DNA from: Bacillus sp. ISL-41
GTDB taxonomy: Bacteria > Bacillota > Bacilli > Bacillales > Cytobacillaceae
Length of the DNA stretch: 37,442 nucleotides
Assembly: GCF_018613235.1 (NCBI RefSeq)
Contig: NZ_JAGGQP010000045.1
Location: 1-37,442 of the forward strand
Direction: 5' to 3'
A program made the position numbers and the translations under genes. A model generated the notes under the pieces. That model did not search any database, was not told where the DNA came from, and was given only the letters and a program-made list of their open reading frames with translations. The stretch's first letter is position 1. Every line of letters begins with the position of its first letter. Positions 28,464-35,655 of this stretch are shown here, one piece after another.

Positions 28464-29171
28464 TTGGCTATTTTGACTTTTTTCCTGGTGATCCTGTTAG
28501 CAGGAGTTCATCTATCTGTGAAATACTACTCCAAATTAATGGAACAGCCGCGTAAACCCATACTCAGCTTCGCCGGCGGTGCGTCCGTTGCCTATGTGAC
28601 CGTGCATCTGCTGCCTGAATTCCAGAAGGTGCAGAAGGAGTTCAATAAGCTGATACACATACCCAAACATTATGAAGAATACAGTTTGTACCTGATCGCG
28701 ACAATTGGCTTCATCGCTTTTTATTCCATCAATCATTTTGTAAAAGAATCTGAACAGAACAGGCCCAATTCTTCTGTCTTTGTTTTTCATATAGGAGCCT
28801 TTGTCCTCTATAATTCATTCATTGGCTATTACCTGATTAAAGGCTTGAAACAGGAACCTAAAGCTTTAATAATTTTCACAGCCGTTTTTATCTTACACCT
28901 CATGGTCAATGATGTCGGACTCCGGATCGACCATAAAAAGCGATATGACCCATGGGGTTCACTGATCCTGGCTGTATCTGTGGTGGGAGGATGGCTGCTC
29001 GGCTACCTCGTCACACTTCCTACCTTCATTTTCGCCCTGTGGTTCAGCTGGCTGGCTGGAGGCATCTTATTGAACACCATTAAAGAAGAACTGCCTAAAG
29101 AACGCAAAAGCAAGCTGCTTCCGTTCATTTTAGGAGTTGCTGCCTCAACATTATTGTTCATTCTCATTTAA
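28464..29171 (+). CDS. Uncharacterised multi-pass membrane protein
   Basis: The start is TTG at 28464 after AAGGAGGTG, a strong but slightly distant ribosome binding site. The 235-residue product has about seven membrane segments. Conserved-looking parts are GGASVAYVTVHLLPEFQ (second segment), FILHLMVNDVGLRIDHKKRYD (between segments) and GGILLNTIKEELPKER before the last segment. The HLLPE and GGILLN...EELP motifs faintly resemble ZIP-family metal transporters (HxxPE and GxxLxxAxxEELP types), but the overall match is not enough for that name. It is divergent from gatCAB, as a single-gene unit. Confidence 0.72.
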   Translation: MAILTFFLVILLAGVHLSVKYYSKLMEQPRKPILSFAGGASVAYVTVHLLPEFQKVQKEFNKLIHIPKHYEEYSLYLIATIGFIAFYSINHFVKESEQNRPNSSVFVFHIGAFVLYNSFIGYYLIKGLKQEPKALIIFTAVFILHLMVNDVGLRIDHKKRYDPWGSLILAVSVVGGWLLGYLVTLPTFIFALWFSWLAGGILLNTIKEELPKERKSKLLPFILGVAASTLLFILI

Positions 29172-29182
29172 AATCTGTTTTT

Positions 29183-29211
29183 AAAAAAGGGATGGATTCT
29201 TTATCCATCCC
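29183..29211. terminator. Terminator between convergent genes
   Basis: GGGATGGA and its complement with a 7-base loop. Six T residues follow on the minus strand (terminating the MFS-TetR operon), and the plus strand has only a weak T tract. Confidence 0.8.
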
Positions 29212-29266
29212 CTTCCCGTTTACGAACCCTGAAAGAAAAATTACTTGAATCTCTTTTTTTTGTTCA

Positions 29267-29893
29267 TTACAACTGATCACTGATTTCCAGCGCCATTTTT
29301 AAATATTCCACAAACAGTATCGATTGCTCTTTAATCCTCAAATCTTCCTTCGATAACATCGCGTCCTCTACCGCTAAACCGTCGATGAAGGCAATGATCG
29401 ACCGGGCAATGATTTCATGATCAAATCTAGTGCTGAATTCCCCGCATCTTTGTCCATGTTCAATAATATGCGCATATAATTTCAAGCCATTATTGTATCG
29501 AACTGATCCGTATTCTCTTCTATGTTCATCATTTCTTCCGATTATAAAAAATTCAAGTTTTGCCGGCGCCAAAGGGTCCATTTCATCATCAGGTTCCCCG
29601 TCCTCACCAAAGATAGTTTTCATGAGCATATCCCAATAAGATGTTGCATTTTCCTTCAACATCTCCAATGTCTCATCCATTTCTATCGATAATCCTTCTT
29701 CCAGAATCGTTTCGAATACTGCTTCTTTATTTGAAAAATATTGATACAACCCGCCTCTGCTGACATTCGCAGCGTCCATTATATGCTTCATCGTGGCCCG
29801 CTCATATCCATATTCAATGAATACATTCTCTGCCGCCTTCAAAATTTCAGCTCGACGCTGCTCCATGTGTTCCTGACTGACTTTCGGAGACAT
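29267..29893 (-). CDS. TetR-family transcriptional repressor
   Basis: A 208-residue regulator. The N-terminal helix-turn-helix (about 14-60) reads EILKAAENVFIEYGYERATMKHIMDAANVSRGGLYQYFSNKEAVFETIL, typical of TetR. The rest is an all-helical ligand-binding and dimer domain with no special motif. GGGGGAGAG precedes the ATG inside the end of the MFS gene, and the two reading frames overlap by 47 bp. It is therefore co-transcribed with the exporter, and the two operators at the MFS promoter are its likely targets. The inducing compound is unknown, presumably a substrate of the exporter. Confidence 0.92.
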   Translation of the reverse strand: MSPKVSQEHMEQRRAEILKAAENVFIEYGYERATMKHIMDAANVSRGGLYQYFSNKEAVFETILEEGLSIEMDETLEMLKENATSYWDMLMKTIFGEDGEPDDEMDPLAPAKLEFFIIGRNDEHRREYGSVRYNNGLKLYAHIIEHGQRCGEFSTRFDHEIIARSIIAFIDGLAVEDAMLSKEDLRIKEQSILFVEYLKMALEISDQL

Positions 29894-31112
29894 TTGCTCT
29901 CCCCCGTTCTATTTTACTCTTAAAAACCAGACCAACAATCGAGACCGCAACCAACAATAATCCAGTTATCACAAATGTGGGGATGACTCCCAGGACAGTG
30001 GCAAGCAATCCGCCAGCCAATGGCCCAATGATTGTGGCCGTGGTGGTTACGCTGTTCAACACCCCGAAAACCCTGCCTGTCATGTGAACAGGCGTTTCGG
30101 TTTGGACTGCTGCCTGAAAAGGGATGAACACCAACCCTGCTGAAAATCCAGCCGTCAATCCCAGAGCTGGCCCCCATAACACCGGCAGTGCTAAATCCAA
30201 TTGGGTCAATAAAGCCAGCATACTAAAACTAATCCCAATCCCGCAAACCCCAATGAACAATAGCATCAGCGCATTGTAATCTGTTTTTTTAGCCAACAGT
30301 AATCCTGTAAAAAACATCCCAACACCTGATGCCGTAACAATATAACCAAACAAATCAGGAGAGGCATTCGATAGTTCCCTCAATAAAACAATAATTTGAG
30401 AGTCAGACAATTGTAAGATCAGGAGGCTTACCCCCAAAACAATCATACCAACAACTAAGTAACGACTGCCTTTGATAAACCTGATTCCTTCGAGGAAATC
30501 TTCCTTAAACGAAGCTTCCTTTGGTTGATCTGAACCGCTCTTTATAACTGCGGCTGTCTTTGGCAAAGCAAGCAGCAAAAGCGCTGAAATAACAAAGGTA
30601 CCGGAATCGATAAAAAACACCAGCTGTGTTCCAAAAGCCGAGACCAACAGTCCGCTCAACAATGGTCCAAGCACCTTCGTCCCTGAGTCAATCATCGAGG
30701 TGATGGACATGGCACTTTTCATATTTTCTTGATCAATTAGTTCTTTAAGCTTACCATTCTTTGCCGGGACAAATATAGCCGAGAGCATTCCGACTATGAA
30801 CAAGCAAATATAGACAGTCCATAAGGAGTCAGCAAATGCCAGAATCAGAATTAGACCCGCTCTGACTACGTCTGACAAGATCATGATCGCCTTTCTGTTC
30901 ATCCTGTCAGCAATCGTTCCGGTGAACGGTCCCAGCAATGCCATCGGAACAGCCAAACATAAAATGATAAAGGAAACCTCCATTGGAGAAGCCTCCCACT
31001 TCAATCCAACCATCGTGATGATTGCCACAATACTTAACCAGTCACCAATACTTGATATTAACTGCGCAAGCATTAAGGTCATAAACCCCTTGTTCTTTAA
31101 AAGACCGCCCAT
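29847..31112 (-). CDS. MFS efflux transporter
   Basis: The start is taken at 31112 (MGGLLKNKGFMTLMLAQLIS), 7 bp after TGGAGG; the ATG two codons earlier touches the binding site. The 421-residue protein has about twelve membrane segments. It shows the MFS A-like motif GTIADRMNRKAIMILSDVVRAG between segments 2 and 3. It resembles the macrolide/drug exporter branch that includes MefA-like and 'enterobactin exporter'-like proteins. FVPAKNGKLKELIDQENMKSAMSI, a conserved loop of that branch, is present. It is the first gene of an operon with the overlapping TetR repressor gene. The substrate is not predictable. Confidence 0.9.
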   Translation of the reverse strand: MGGLLKNKGFMTLMLAQLISSIGDWLSIVAIITMVGLKWEASPMEVSFIILCLAVPMALLGPFTGTIADRMNRKAIMILSDVVRAGLILILAFADSLWTVYICLFIVGMLSAIFVPAKNGKLKELIDQENMKSAMSITSMIDSGTKVLGPLLSGLLVSAFGTQLVFFIDSGTFVISALLLLALPKTAAVIKSGSDQPKEASFKEDFLEGIRFIKGSRYLVVGMIVLGVSLLILQLSDSQIIVLLRELSNASPDLFGYIVTASGVGMFFTGLLLAKKTDYNALMLLFIGVCGIGISFSMLALLTQLDLALPVLWGPALGLTAGFSAGLVFIPFQAAVQTETPVHMTGRVFGVLNSVTTTATIIGPLAGGLLATVLGVIPTFVITGLLLVAVSIVGLVFKSKIERGRANVSESQSGTHGAASS

Positions 31113-31131
31113 GTTCATCCCTCCAAATTAA

Positions 31132-31149
31132 AACGACACATATGTCGTT
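31132..31149. promoter_or_regulatory. TetR operator O1
   Basis: AACGACA-CATA-TGTCGTT, a perfect 7+4+7 palindrome. It lies between the -10 box and the start codon of the MFS gene. Confidence 0.85.
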
Positions 31150-31159
31150 TTATTAATTT

Positions 31160-31189
31160 TATTATAACGACACTGTTGTCGTTTTTCAA
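31160..31189 (-). promoter_or_regulatory. Sigma-A promoter of the MFS-TetR operon
   Basis: On the minus strand TTGAAA (31184-31189), a 17-bp spacer and TATAAT (31161-31166). The spacer is filled by operator O2. Confidence 0.8.
31166..31183. promoter_or_regulatory. TetR operator O2
   Basis: AACGACA-CTGT-TGTCGTT, the same 7+4+7 arms as O1 and centred 34 bp from it. It fits into the spacer between -35 and -10, where a bound repressor would block RNA polymerase. Confidence 0.85.
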
Positions 31190-31243
31190 CCTTTTTTTTG
31201 TAAACTTCTGGATTTTATTAAATGTTTTCGTTGAAAAAATGGC

Positions 31244-31274
31244 AAAAAAAAAGAGCCAACCTTAAGGCAGCTCT
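31244..31274 (-). terminator. Terminator of the YueI-like gene
   Basis: AGAGC/GCTCT and an inner CCTTAAGG pairing form an imperfect stem followed by nine T residues on the minus strand. It overlaps the last codon region of the gene. Confidence 0.75.
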
Positions 31275-31719
31275 ATTTCCTAAAAAACTTACCAATCCCA
31301 GATAAGAATCCCTTTTTCTTCTTAGGTTCCTCTGGTTGGAACACCGGTTTCTTTTTACCAAGATAAATCTCCTCTTTATCAATGGCATGGTCGTGTGCTA
31401 ATACGAGTCCTAGCTCCGAATCGTAATCCTTATTAGTCACGATCGTGAACTCAATGCCCCGTTTTTCAGCCGCTTTAATGTACTCAGATAAATAAGAATA
31501 TGATATATTGCCATTTAAAAAGAGGTGCGCTTCACGATTTTCATCCATCAGCTGCTCAACTTCTGATTCAACACCCTTCCTCATGACCTCGCCCTGAGTA
31601 AGCGCAATGACCACCCGCTCTCTAATTGTTGTGAGGAACCTTCTTCTCTCATCAGGTTTCGTCTGTTTAGCACCATGGATTCCCTGCTGTAAGTAATCAT
31701 CCACTTTATTGTTGCCCAT
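31273..31719 (-). CDS. YueI-like protein (DUF1694)
   Basis: The start is taken at 31719 (MGNNKVDDYLQQGIHGAKQTKPDERRRFL) with GGGGGTGA upstream; 148 residues. The pattern matches the YueI family of Firmicutes: an N-terminal helix with YLQQGIHGAKQTKPDE, then RVVIALTQGEVMRKGVESEVEQLM and AHLFLNGNISYSYLSEYIKAAEKRGIEFTIVTNKDYDSELGLVLAHDHAID. This is an alpha/beta fold similar to ribosomal L7Ae-type arrangements. The tail is Lys-rich. The biochemical function of YueI is not known. Monocistronic. Confidence 0.82.
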   Translation of the reverse strand: MGNNKVDDYLQQGIHGAKQTKPDERRRFLTTIRERVVIALTQGEVMRKGVESEVEQLMDENREAHLFLNGNISYSYLSEYIKAAEKRGIEFTIVTNKDYDSELGLVLAHDHAIDKEEIYLGKKKPVFQPEEPKKKKGFLSGIGKFFRK

Positions 31720-31860
31720 AATCGTCACCCCCTCACATATACTTGTTTCCGCAGTCTCTAAATACATTTTTATCTTAACCCAGGCAGTCGCTTATGTCCT
31801 GATGAAATACAATTCATTTAGTTTTCTTATGCCGCGGACTTGTTACTTTCTTTTTCGGGC

Positions 31861-32432
31861 ACATTATAGCCTTACTTGTTACCGAAATTCTCGGTTTTCT
31901 CCTTTTTCGGGCACATGTTCGCCTTACTTGTTACCGAAATCCCCGGGTCTCTCCTTTTTCGGTCACATGTTGGTCTTGCTTGTTACCGAAATTCTCGGTT
32001 CTCTCCTTTTTCGGGCACATGTTCGCCTTACTTGTTACCGAAATCCCCGGTTTTCTCCTTTTTCGGTCACATGTTGGTCTTACTTGTTACCGAAATCCCC
32101 GGTTTTCTCCTTTTTCGGGCACATGTTGGTCTTACTTGTTACCGAAATTCTCGGTTCTCTCCTTTTTCGGGCACATGTTGGTCTTGCTTGTTACCGAAAT
32201 CCCCGGGTCTCTCCTTTTTCGGGCACATGTTGGTCTTACTTGTTACCGAAATTCTCGGTTCTCCCCTTTTTCGGGCACATGTTGGTCTTGCTTGTTACCG
32301 AAATCCCCGGGTCTCTCCTTTTTCGGGCACATGTTGGTCTAGCTTGTTACCGAAATCCCCGGGTCTCTCCTTTTTCGGGCACATGTTGGTCTTGCTTGTT
32401 ACCGAAGTACTGGATCCAGCCCTTTTCGGGTA
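31861..32432. repeat. Eleven tandem copies of a 52-bp intergenic repeat (family B)
   Basis: Units start with ACAT at 31861 and then every 52 bp (31913, 31965, 32017, 32069, 32121, 32173, 32225, 32277, 32329, 32381), ending at about 32432; a partial unit precedes 31861. The common pattern is ACATGTTGGTCTTRCTTGTT, ACCGAAAT, then TTCTCGGTT or CCCCGGGT, then CTCTCCTTTTTCGGGC. Variants alternate along the array. Because 52 is not a multiple of three and the unit lacks stops on the plus strand, long spurious open frames run through it. It aligns without gaps to family A at 12486-12745. It lies between the YueI-like gene and aceA. Confidence 0.95.
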
Positions 32433-32556
32433 CATCCTAATTCTTCATCATATCCATACACGTTTCTATCCTTTAGAATTTATGTGTATTATTCACCCTT
32501 ATATGTATGTTCCCGCCCAAAAGTCTGTGCTAGTTTAAGGTTAACCTATTTTGAGC

Positions 32557-32589
32557 AAAAAAAACCTCCTCTTCATACCGAAGAGAAGG
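32557..32589 (-). terminator. Terminator of aceA
   Basis: CTCTTC with its complement around a 5-base loop, extended by CCT/AGG pairs, followed by eight T residues on the minus strand. It stands about 95 bp after the aceA stop codon. Confidence 0.75.
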
Positions 32590-32643
32590 ACACAAATAGG
32601 AGAATGCAAGGTTAAAAATCAAAAACAGTTATGGTAAATCTCT

Positions 32644-32665
32644 GCCTGAGTTGGAGGGCTCAGGC
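32644..32665. other. Hairpin just after aceA
   Basis: GCCTGAG and its perfect complement with an 8-base loop, 18 bp after the stop codon and without a T run. It could stabilise the transcript's 3' end before the true terminator. Confidence 0.5.
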
Positions 32666-32682
32666 GAAGAGAAAACCCGTGA

Positions 32683-33963
32683 TCAGGAAGTAGTAAACTG
32701 TGCTTCTTCGGTAGATCCTTTTAACGCAGTCGTTGAGGATGTTCCTCCAGAAATGACCATTGATACATCATCGAAGTAGCCTGTTCCGACTTCGCGCTGG
32801 TGCCTTGTTGCTGTGTAGCCGTACTGCTCGCTGTCGAACTCAGCCTGCTGCAGCTCAGAGTATGCAGCCATTCCGCGCTCTTTGTAGCCGCGAGCCAGCT
32901 CGAACATGCTGTGGTTCAAGGCGTGGAAGCCAGCAAGTGTAACGAACTGGAACTTGTAACCCATCTTGCCAAGCTCAATCTGGAATTTCGCGATTGTTTC
33001 GTCATCCAGCTTCTTTTTCCAGTTGAATGATGGTGAGCAGTTGTAAGCAAGCAGCTTGCCAGGATACTTTGCATGGATCGCTTCAGCAAAACGGCGGGCT
33101 TCATCCAGATCTGGCTCAGATGTTTCACACCAAACAAGATCAGCATATGGAGCATAAGCCAAACCGCGCGCGATCGCCTGGTCAAGACCAGCCTTCACAC
33201 GGAAGAAACCTTCCGGCGTCCTATCACCAGTGATGAACGGAGCATCATATGGATCCACATCGCTTGTAATCAAATCTGCCGCATTCGCATCAGTACGGGC
33301 TACAATTAAAGTTGGTGTTCCCATTACATCAGCTGCAAGTCGGGCGGCAATCAGGTTGCGGACTGCTGTCTGTGTAGGAAGCAGTACCTTTCCGCCAAGG
33401 TGTCCGCATTTCTTTTCCGAAGAAAGCTGATCCTCAAAGTGAACGCCAGCTGCGCCAGCTTCGATCATGCCCTTCATCAATTCGAAAACATTCAGCTGGC
33501 CGCCAAATCCTGCTTCAGCATCCGCTACGATTGGTGCGAACCAGTCGATGGAATCGTCTCCCTCTCCATGAGTGATCTGGTCAGCACGCTGCAGCGCCTG
33601 GTTGATGCGCTTAACAACTGCTGGTACGCTGTTCGCCGGGTACAAGCTCTGGTCAGGATACATGTTTCCGGATAGGTTAGCATCCGCTGCAACCTGCCAG
33701 CCGCTCAAGTAGATTGCCTTAAGGCCAGCTTTTACCTGCTGGACAGCCTGGTTGCCAGTTAAAGCTCCAAGTGCATTAACGAAATCCTCTTCATGAACAA
33801 GCTTCCACAGCTTTTCCGCACCGCGCCGAGCCAGTGTATGTTCAATATCAATCGAACCGCGAAGCTTGATGACATCCTCCGCACTATAAGTTCTTTCCAC
33901 TCCAGTCCATCTGCTATCCATTTCCCAGCTTTCCCGCAATTGCTTTACACGATCTTGAGTCAT
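32683..33963 (-). CDS. aceA: Isocitrate lyase
   Basis: It splits isocitrate into glyoxylate and succinate, the first step of the glyoxylate shunt. The 426-residue protein has the catalytic signature KKCGH with Cys186, the metal/substrate segments [20 protein letters not shown] and [11 protein letters not shown], and the closing-loop [31 protein letters not shown] near the C-terminus is also typical. AGGAGG precedes the ATG. The gene follows the remains of malate synthase (aceB) by 37 bp and probably uses the promoter before those remains. With aceB broken, an intact malate synthase elsewhere would be needed for the shunt. Confidence 0.97.
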   Translation of the reverse strand: MTQDRVKQLRESWEMDSRWTGVERTYSAEDVIKLRGSIDIEHTLARRGAEKLWKLVHEEDFVNALGALTGNQAVQQVKAGLKAIYLSGWQVAADANLSGNMYPDQSLYPANSVPAVVKRINQALQRADQITHGEGDDSIDWFAPIVADAEAGFGGQLNVFELMKGMIEAGAAGVHFEDQLSSEKKCGHLGGKVLLPTQTAVRNLIAARLAADVMGTPTLIVARTDANAADLITSDVDPYDAPFITGDRTPEGFFRVKAGLDQAIARGLAYAPYADLVWCETSEPDLDEARRFAEAIHAKYPGKLLAYNCSPSFNWKKKLDDETIAKFQIELGKMGYKFQFVTLAGFHALNHSMFELARGYKERGMAAYSELQQAEFDSEQYGYTATRHQREVGTGYFDDVSMVISGGTSSTTALKGSTEEAQFTTS

Positions 33964-34000
33964 TTTTTATTCCTCCTAATGTTTGTAATTTATCAATCTA

Positions 34001-34540
34001 TTAAACTAAAGCCTGATAGCTAGGCAATGTTATAAATTCAACAAACTCATCATTCTGTGAATGAAGTTTTTTCAGATAGCTGAAAATATAATCCCAACGG
34101 CCGCAGTTCAAGCCAGCGGACTGCTCTTTCATTCATGTAGAATCTCATTCATTTCGAATGAAGCCAGGATTGTTTCAATCAAACAGTTGCTTTAATCGTT
34201 CCCTGTGGAATACCAAGATGATTCTGTGCATAAACGAACACATCGTTCCAAAGGCGCGCTTCAAGGTGGCTCTCCATCTTAGGAAGGTAGAAGTATGGGC
34301 CTGTGCCTGCTGCACCAGCTTTTTCGCATTATGGAAAAAGTGCATCGCGAAATCGAATAAGCTGCCTGAAATTAGGTTCCAATCGAGCAATACATGTTTT
34401 TCTTCTAGGTGCCAGCCTCTTGGGAGAACCATTAAAACAGCTGTTTTTTCATTCAGTTGATACTTTTTGCCATTTGCATTTTCAAAAGTGATCATTTTGT
34501 TAACGGCGTCCCTAAGATTGTCGACATCGACTGTCTTCAT
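34001..34540 (-). pseudogene. aceB: Malate synthase pseudogene (aceB remnant)
   Basis: Translating the minus strand across frames gives malate synthase A pieces in order. First KTVDVDNLRDAVN ... LNEKTAVLMVLPRGWHLEEKHV ... [17 protein letters not shown]. After a frameshift near 34313 comes [20 protein letters not shown] then [11 protein letters not shown]. After a second near 34179, [16 protein letters not shown]. After a third near 34133, [22 protein letters not shown]. The frame then jumps to what looks like the C-terminal tail ([15 protein letters not shown], stop at 34001-34003). The first hundred or so residues and the central/late catalytic part are missing, against about 530 residues normally. 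AAAGGAGGAGGG and an ATG stand at the 5' junction, so the leader was kept. It is directly followed by aceA. Confidence 0.85.
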
Positions 34541-34584
34541 CCCTCCTCCTTTGTTATAGTACAGTACCAATAACTCTAATATGT

Positions 34585-34612
34585 ATTATATAACAGAGAT
34601 TTTAGATTGCAA
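34585..34612 (-). promoter_or_regulatory. Probable promoter of the former aceB-aceA operon
   Basis: On the minus strand TTGCAA (34607-34612), a 16-bp spacer and TATAAT (34585-34590). Downstream, before the old aceB ribosome binding site, lies an imperfect palindrome around GTACTGTAC that might bind a regulator. It is the only clear promoter upstream of aceA. Confidence 0.6.
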
Positions 34613-34685
34613 CTATTTTGTTAAATTTTTCTGAAAAATTTTTAAAATGGGGCTATAGTCCTTTATTCCATAAAGAAGTAAACGG

Positions 34686-34796
34686 TGCAATTATGCTTTT
34701 GAAGCATGCAATTATGTAGTCAGAACGTGTAATTCCTCCTCTTTTCGGTGCAATTAAAAGCGGAACTGTGCAATTCCCAATCCTTATCGCGCAATT
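34686..34796. repeat. Six degenerate repeats with 21-bp period (TGCAATT array)
   Basis: TGCAATT or near forms (TGTAATT, CGCAATT) begin at 34686, 34707, 34728, 34749, 34769 and 34790, that is at spacings of 21, 21, 21, 20 and 21 bp. The sequence between the cores is hardly conserved. It lies between the aceB remnant and the CPBP protease gene. Confidence 0.8.
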
Positions 34797-34825
34797 AAAG
34801 CTTGGAAATGGCAGAAAACACAAAG

Positions 34826-34850
34826 AAACCCCTGATCACAGGGGTTTTTT
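34826..34850. terminator. Terminator overlapping the 3' end of the CPBP gene
   Basis: AAACCCCTG and its perfect complement with a 4-base loop. The plus strand has six T residues after it, and the minus strand has TTTCTTT. The last codons and stop of the CPBP gene lie inside the hairpin. Confidence 0.75.
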
Positions 34851-35540
34851 CGCATTCTTTTTCAGTATGAATTTTACAAAGAGGAATGTAAGAGCGGGTA
34901 CAACCAAATTAGGCAGCAGGAATTGTATGAAGAAGGATAGTGTATCTGTGAGGTAGTGTGCTTTGTCTACTTGTGGGATCAGGATTTGATCGCCCAAGGG
35001 GCCTTTTGAAAAAACAGAGTTAAAAACAAAGTTCCATCCTAAGTGCAGACCAATTGGGAGCATCATCGATTTTGATTTTTCAAAAGCATATGCCCAAACT
35101 AATCCAGAGATCGACGTCATCAGGAACACAACAAGCATTAAAACAATATTTCCAACTACTCCAAAAGAAAACCAGTGGTAGATGCCAAAGACAATCGCGG
35201 ATAATATAATTCCTGTCCTCGCTCCCCATTTACGGATAACGATATAGAGCAATGCTCCTCTAAAAATCAATTCTTCAAAGACAACTGACGTAACATTCCA
35301 CCATAAGAAGTTTAATGTGCCAAGGACAGATAGATTTTCATTCAGTTTCCAGTCCGTATTTGTTAGAGCAGAATCGACCAATTGTATTACTGTACAAAGT
35401 AATGCGGTAAAAATGAATCCAAGAGCAAGCTGGGATATTCTTGATTTTGTGGGTGTGATTCCTAATGCACCAAGGTTTTCCCTGTAAAAAACTCGAAGTA
35501 AAACCCACGATATTATGAGCTGTACCAATATTCCAAGCAA
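34836..35540 (-). CDS. CPBP-family intramembrane metalloprotease (Abi/CAAX protease-like)
   Basis: A 234-residue membrane protein with about seven membrane segments. It has the family's three motifs: EELIFRG (the EExxxR glutamates, within SVVFEELIFRGAL), the histidine-bearing FGIYHWFS, and GLHLGWNFVFN near the end. The start is TTG at 35538-35540, with GGAG 8 bp upstream. No ATG is in frame, and a stop codon lies 10 codons upstream. Such proteins act in prenyl-protein-type processing, bacteriocin self-immunity or anti-sigma cleavage, but the substrate here is unknown. It stands alone between the 21-bp repeat array and rocA. Confidence 0.87.
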   Translation of the reverse strand: MLGILVQLIISWVLLRVFYRENLGALGITPTKSRISQLALGFIFTALLCTVIQLVDSALTNTDWKLNENLSVLGTLNFLWWNVTSVVFEELIFRGALLYIVIRKWGARTGIILSAIVFGIYHWFSFGVVGNIVLMLVVFLMTSISGLVWAYAFEKSKSMMLPIGLHLGWNFVFNSVFSKGPLGDQILIPQVDKAHYLTDTLSFFIQFLLPNLVVPALTFLFVKFILKKNAKKPL

Positions 35541-35612
35541 TGCATCAACTCCATTCCAGGGTAATTTTACCTAATTATATCAAAGTACATGCTTGTACAT
35601 TCCCTTAAACCG

Positions 35613-35643
35613 AAAAAATCCCCCTCTCAAGTGAGAAGGGGAT
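35613..35643 (-). terminator. Terminator of rocA
   Basis: AATCCCC and GGGGATT with inner TCTCA pairing form a long stem, followed by six T residues on the minus strand, just after the rocA stop. Confidence 0.88.
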
Positions 35644-35655
35644 TCCAATTCTGTA

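Noticed and set aside
31709-32538. Three overlapping long open frames on the plus strand through the 52-bp array
   Set aside because: The unit has no stop in any plus frame and its length is not a multiple of three, so all frames stay open automatically. There is no ribosome binding site and no family resemblance.
34175-34570. Intact small gene of 131 residues
   Set aside because: Its first part is malate synthase, but its last third is an out-of-frame reading of further malate synthase sequence, so it is a frameshifted piece of a pseudogene.
35584-35600. GTACATGCTTGTAC palindrome upstream of the CPBP gene as an operator
   Set aside because: It is imperfect, single and next to an uncertain promoter, so I did not list it as a feature.
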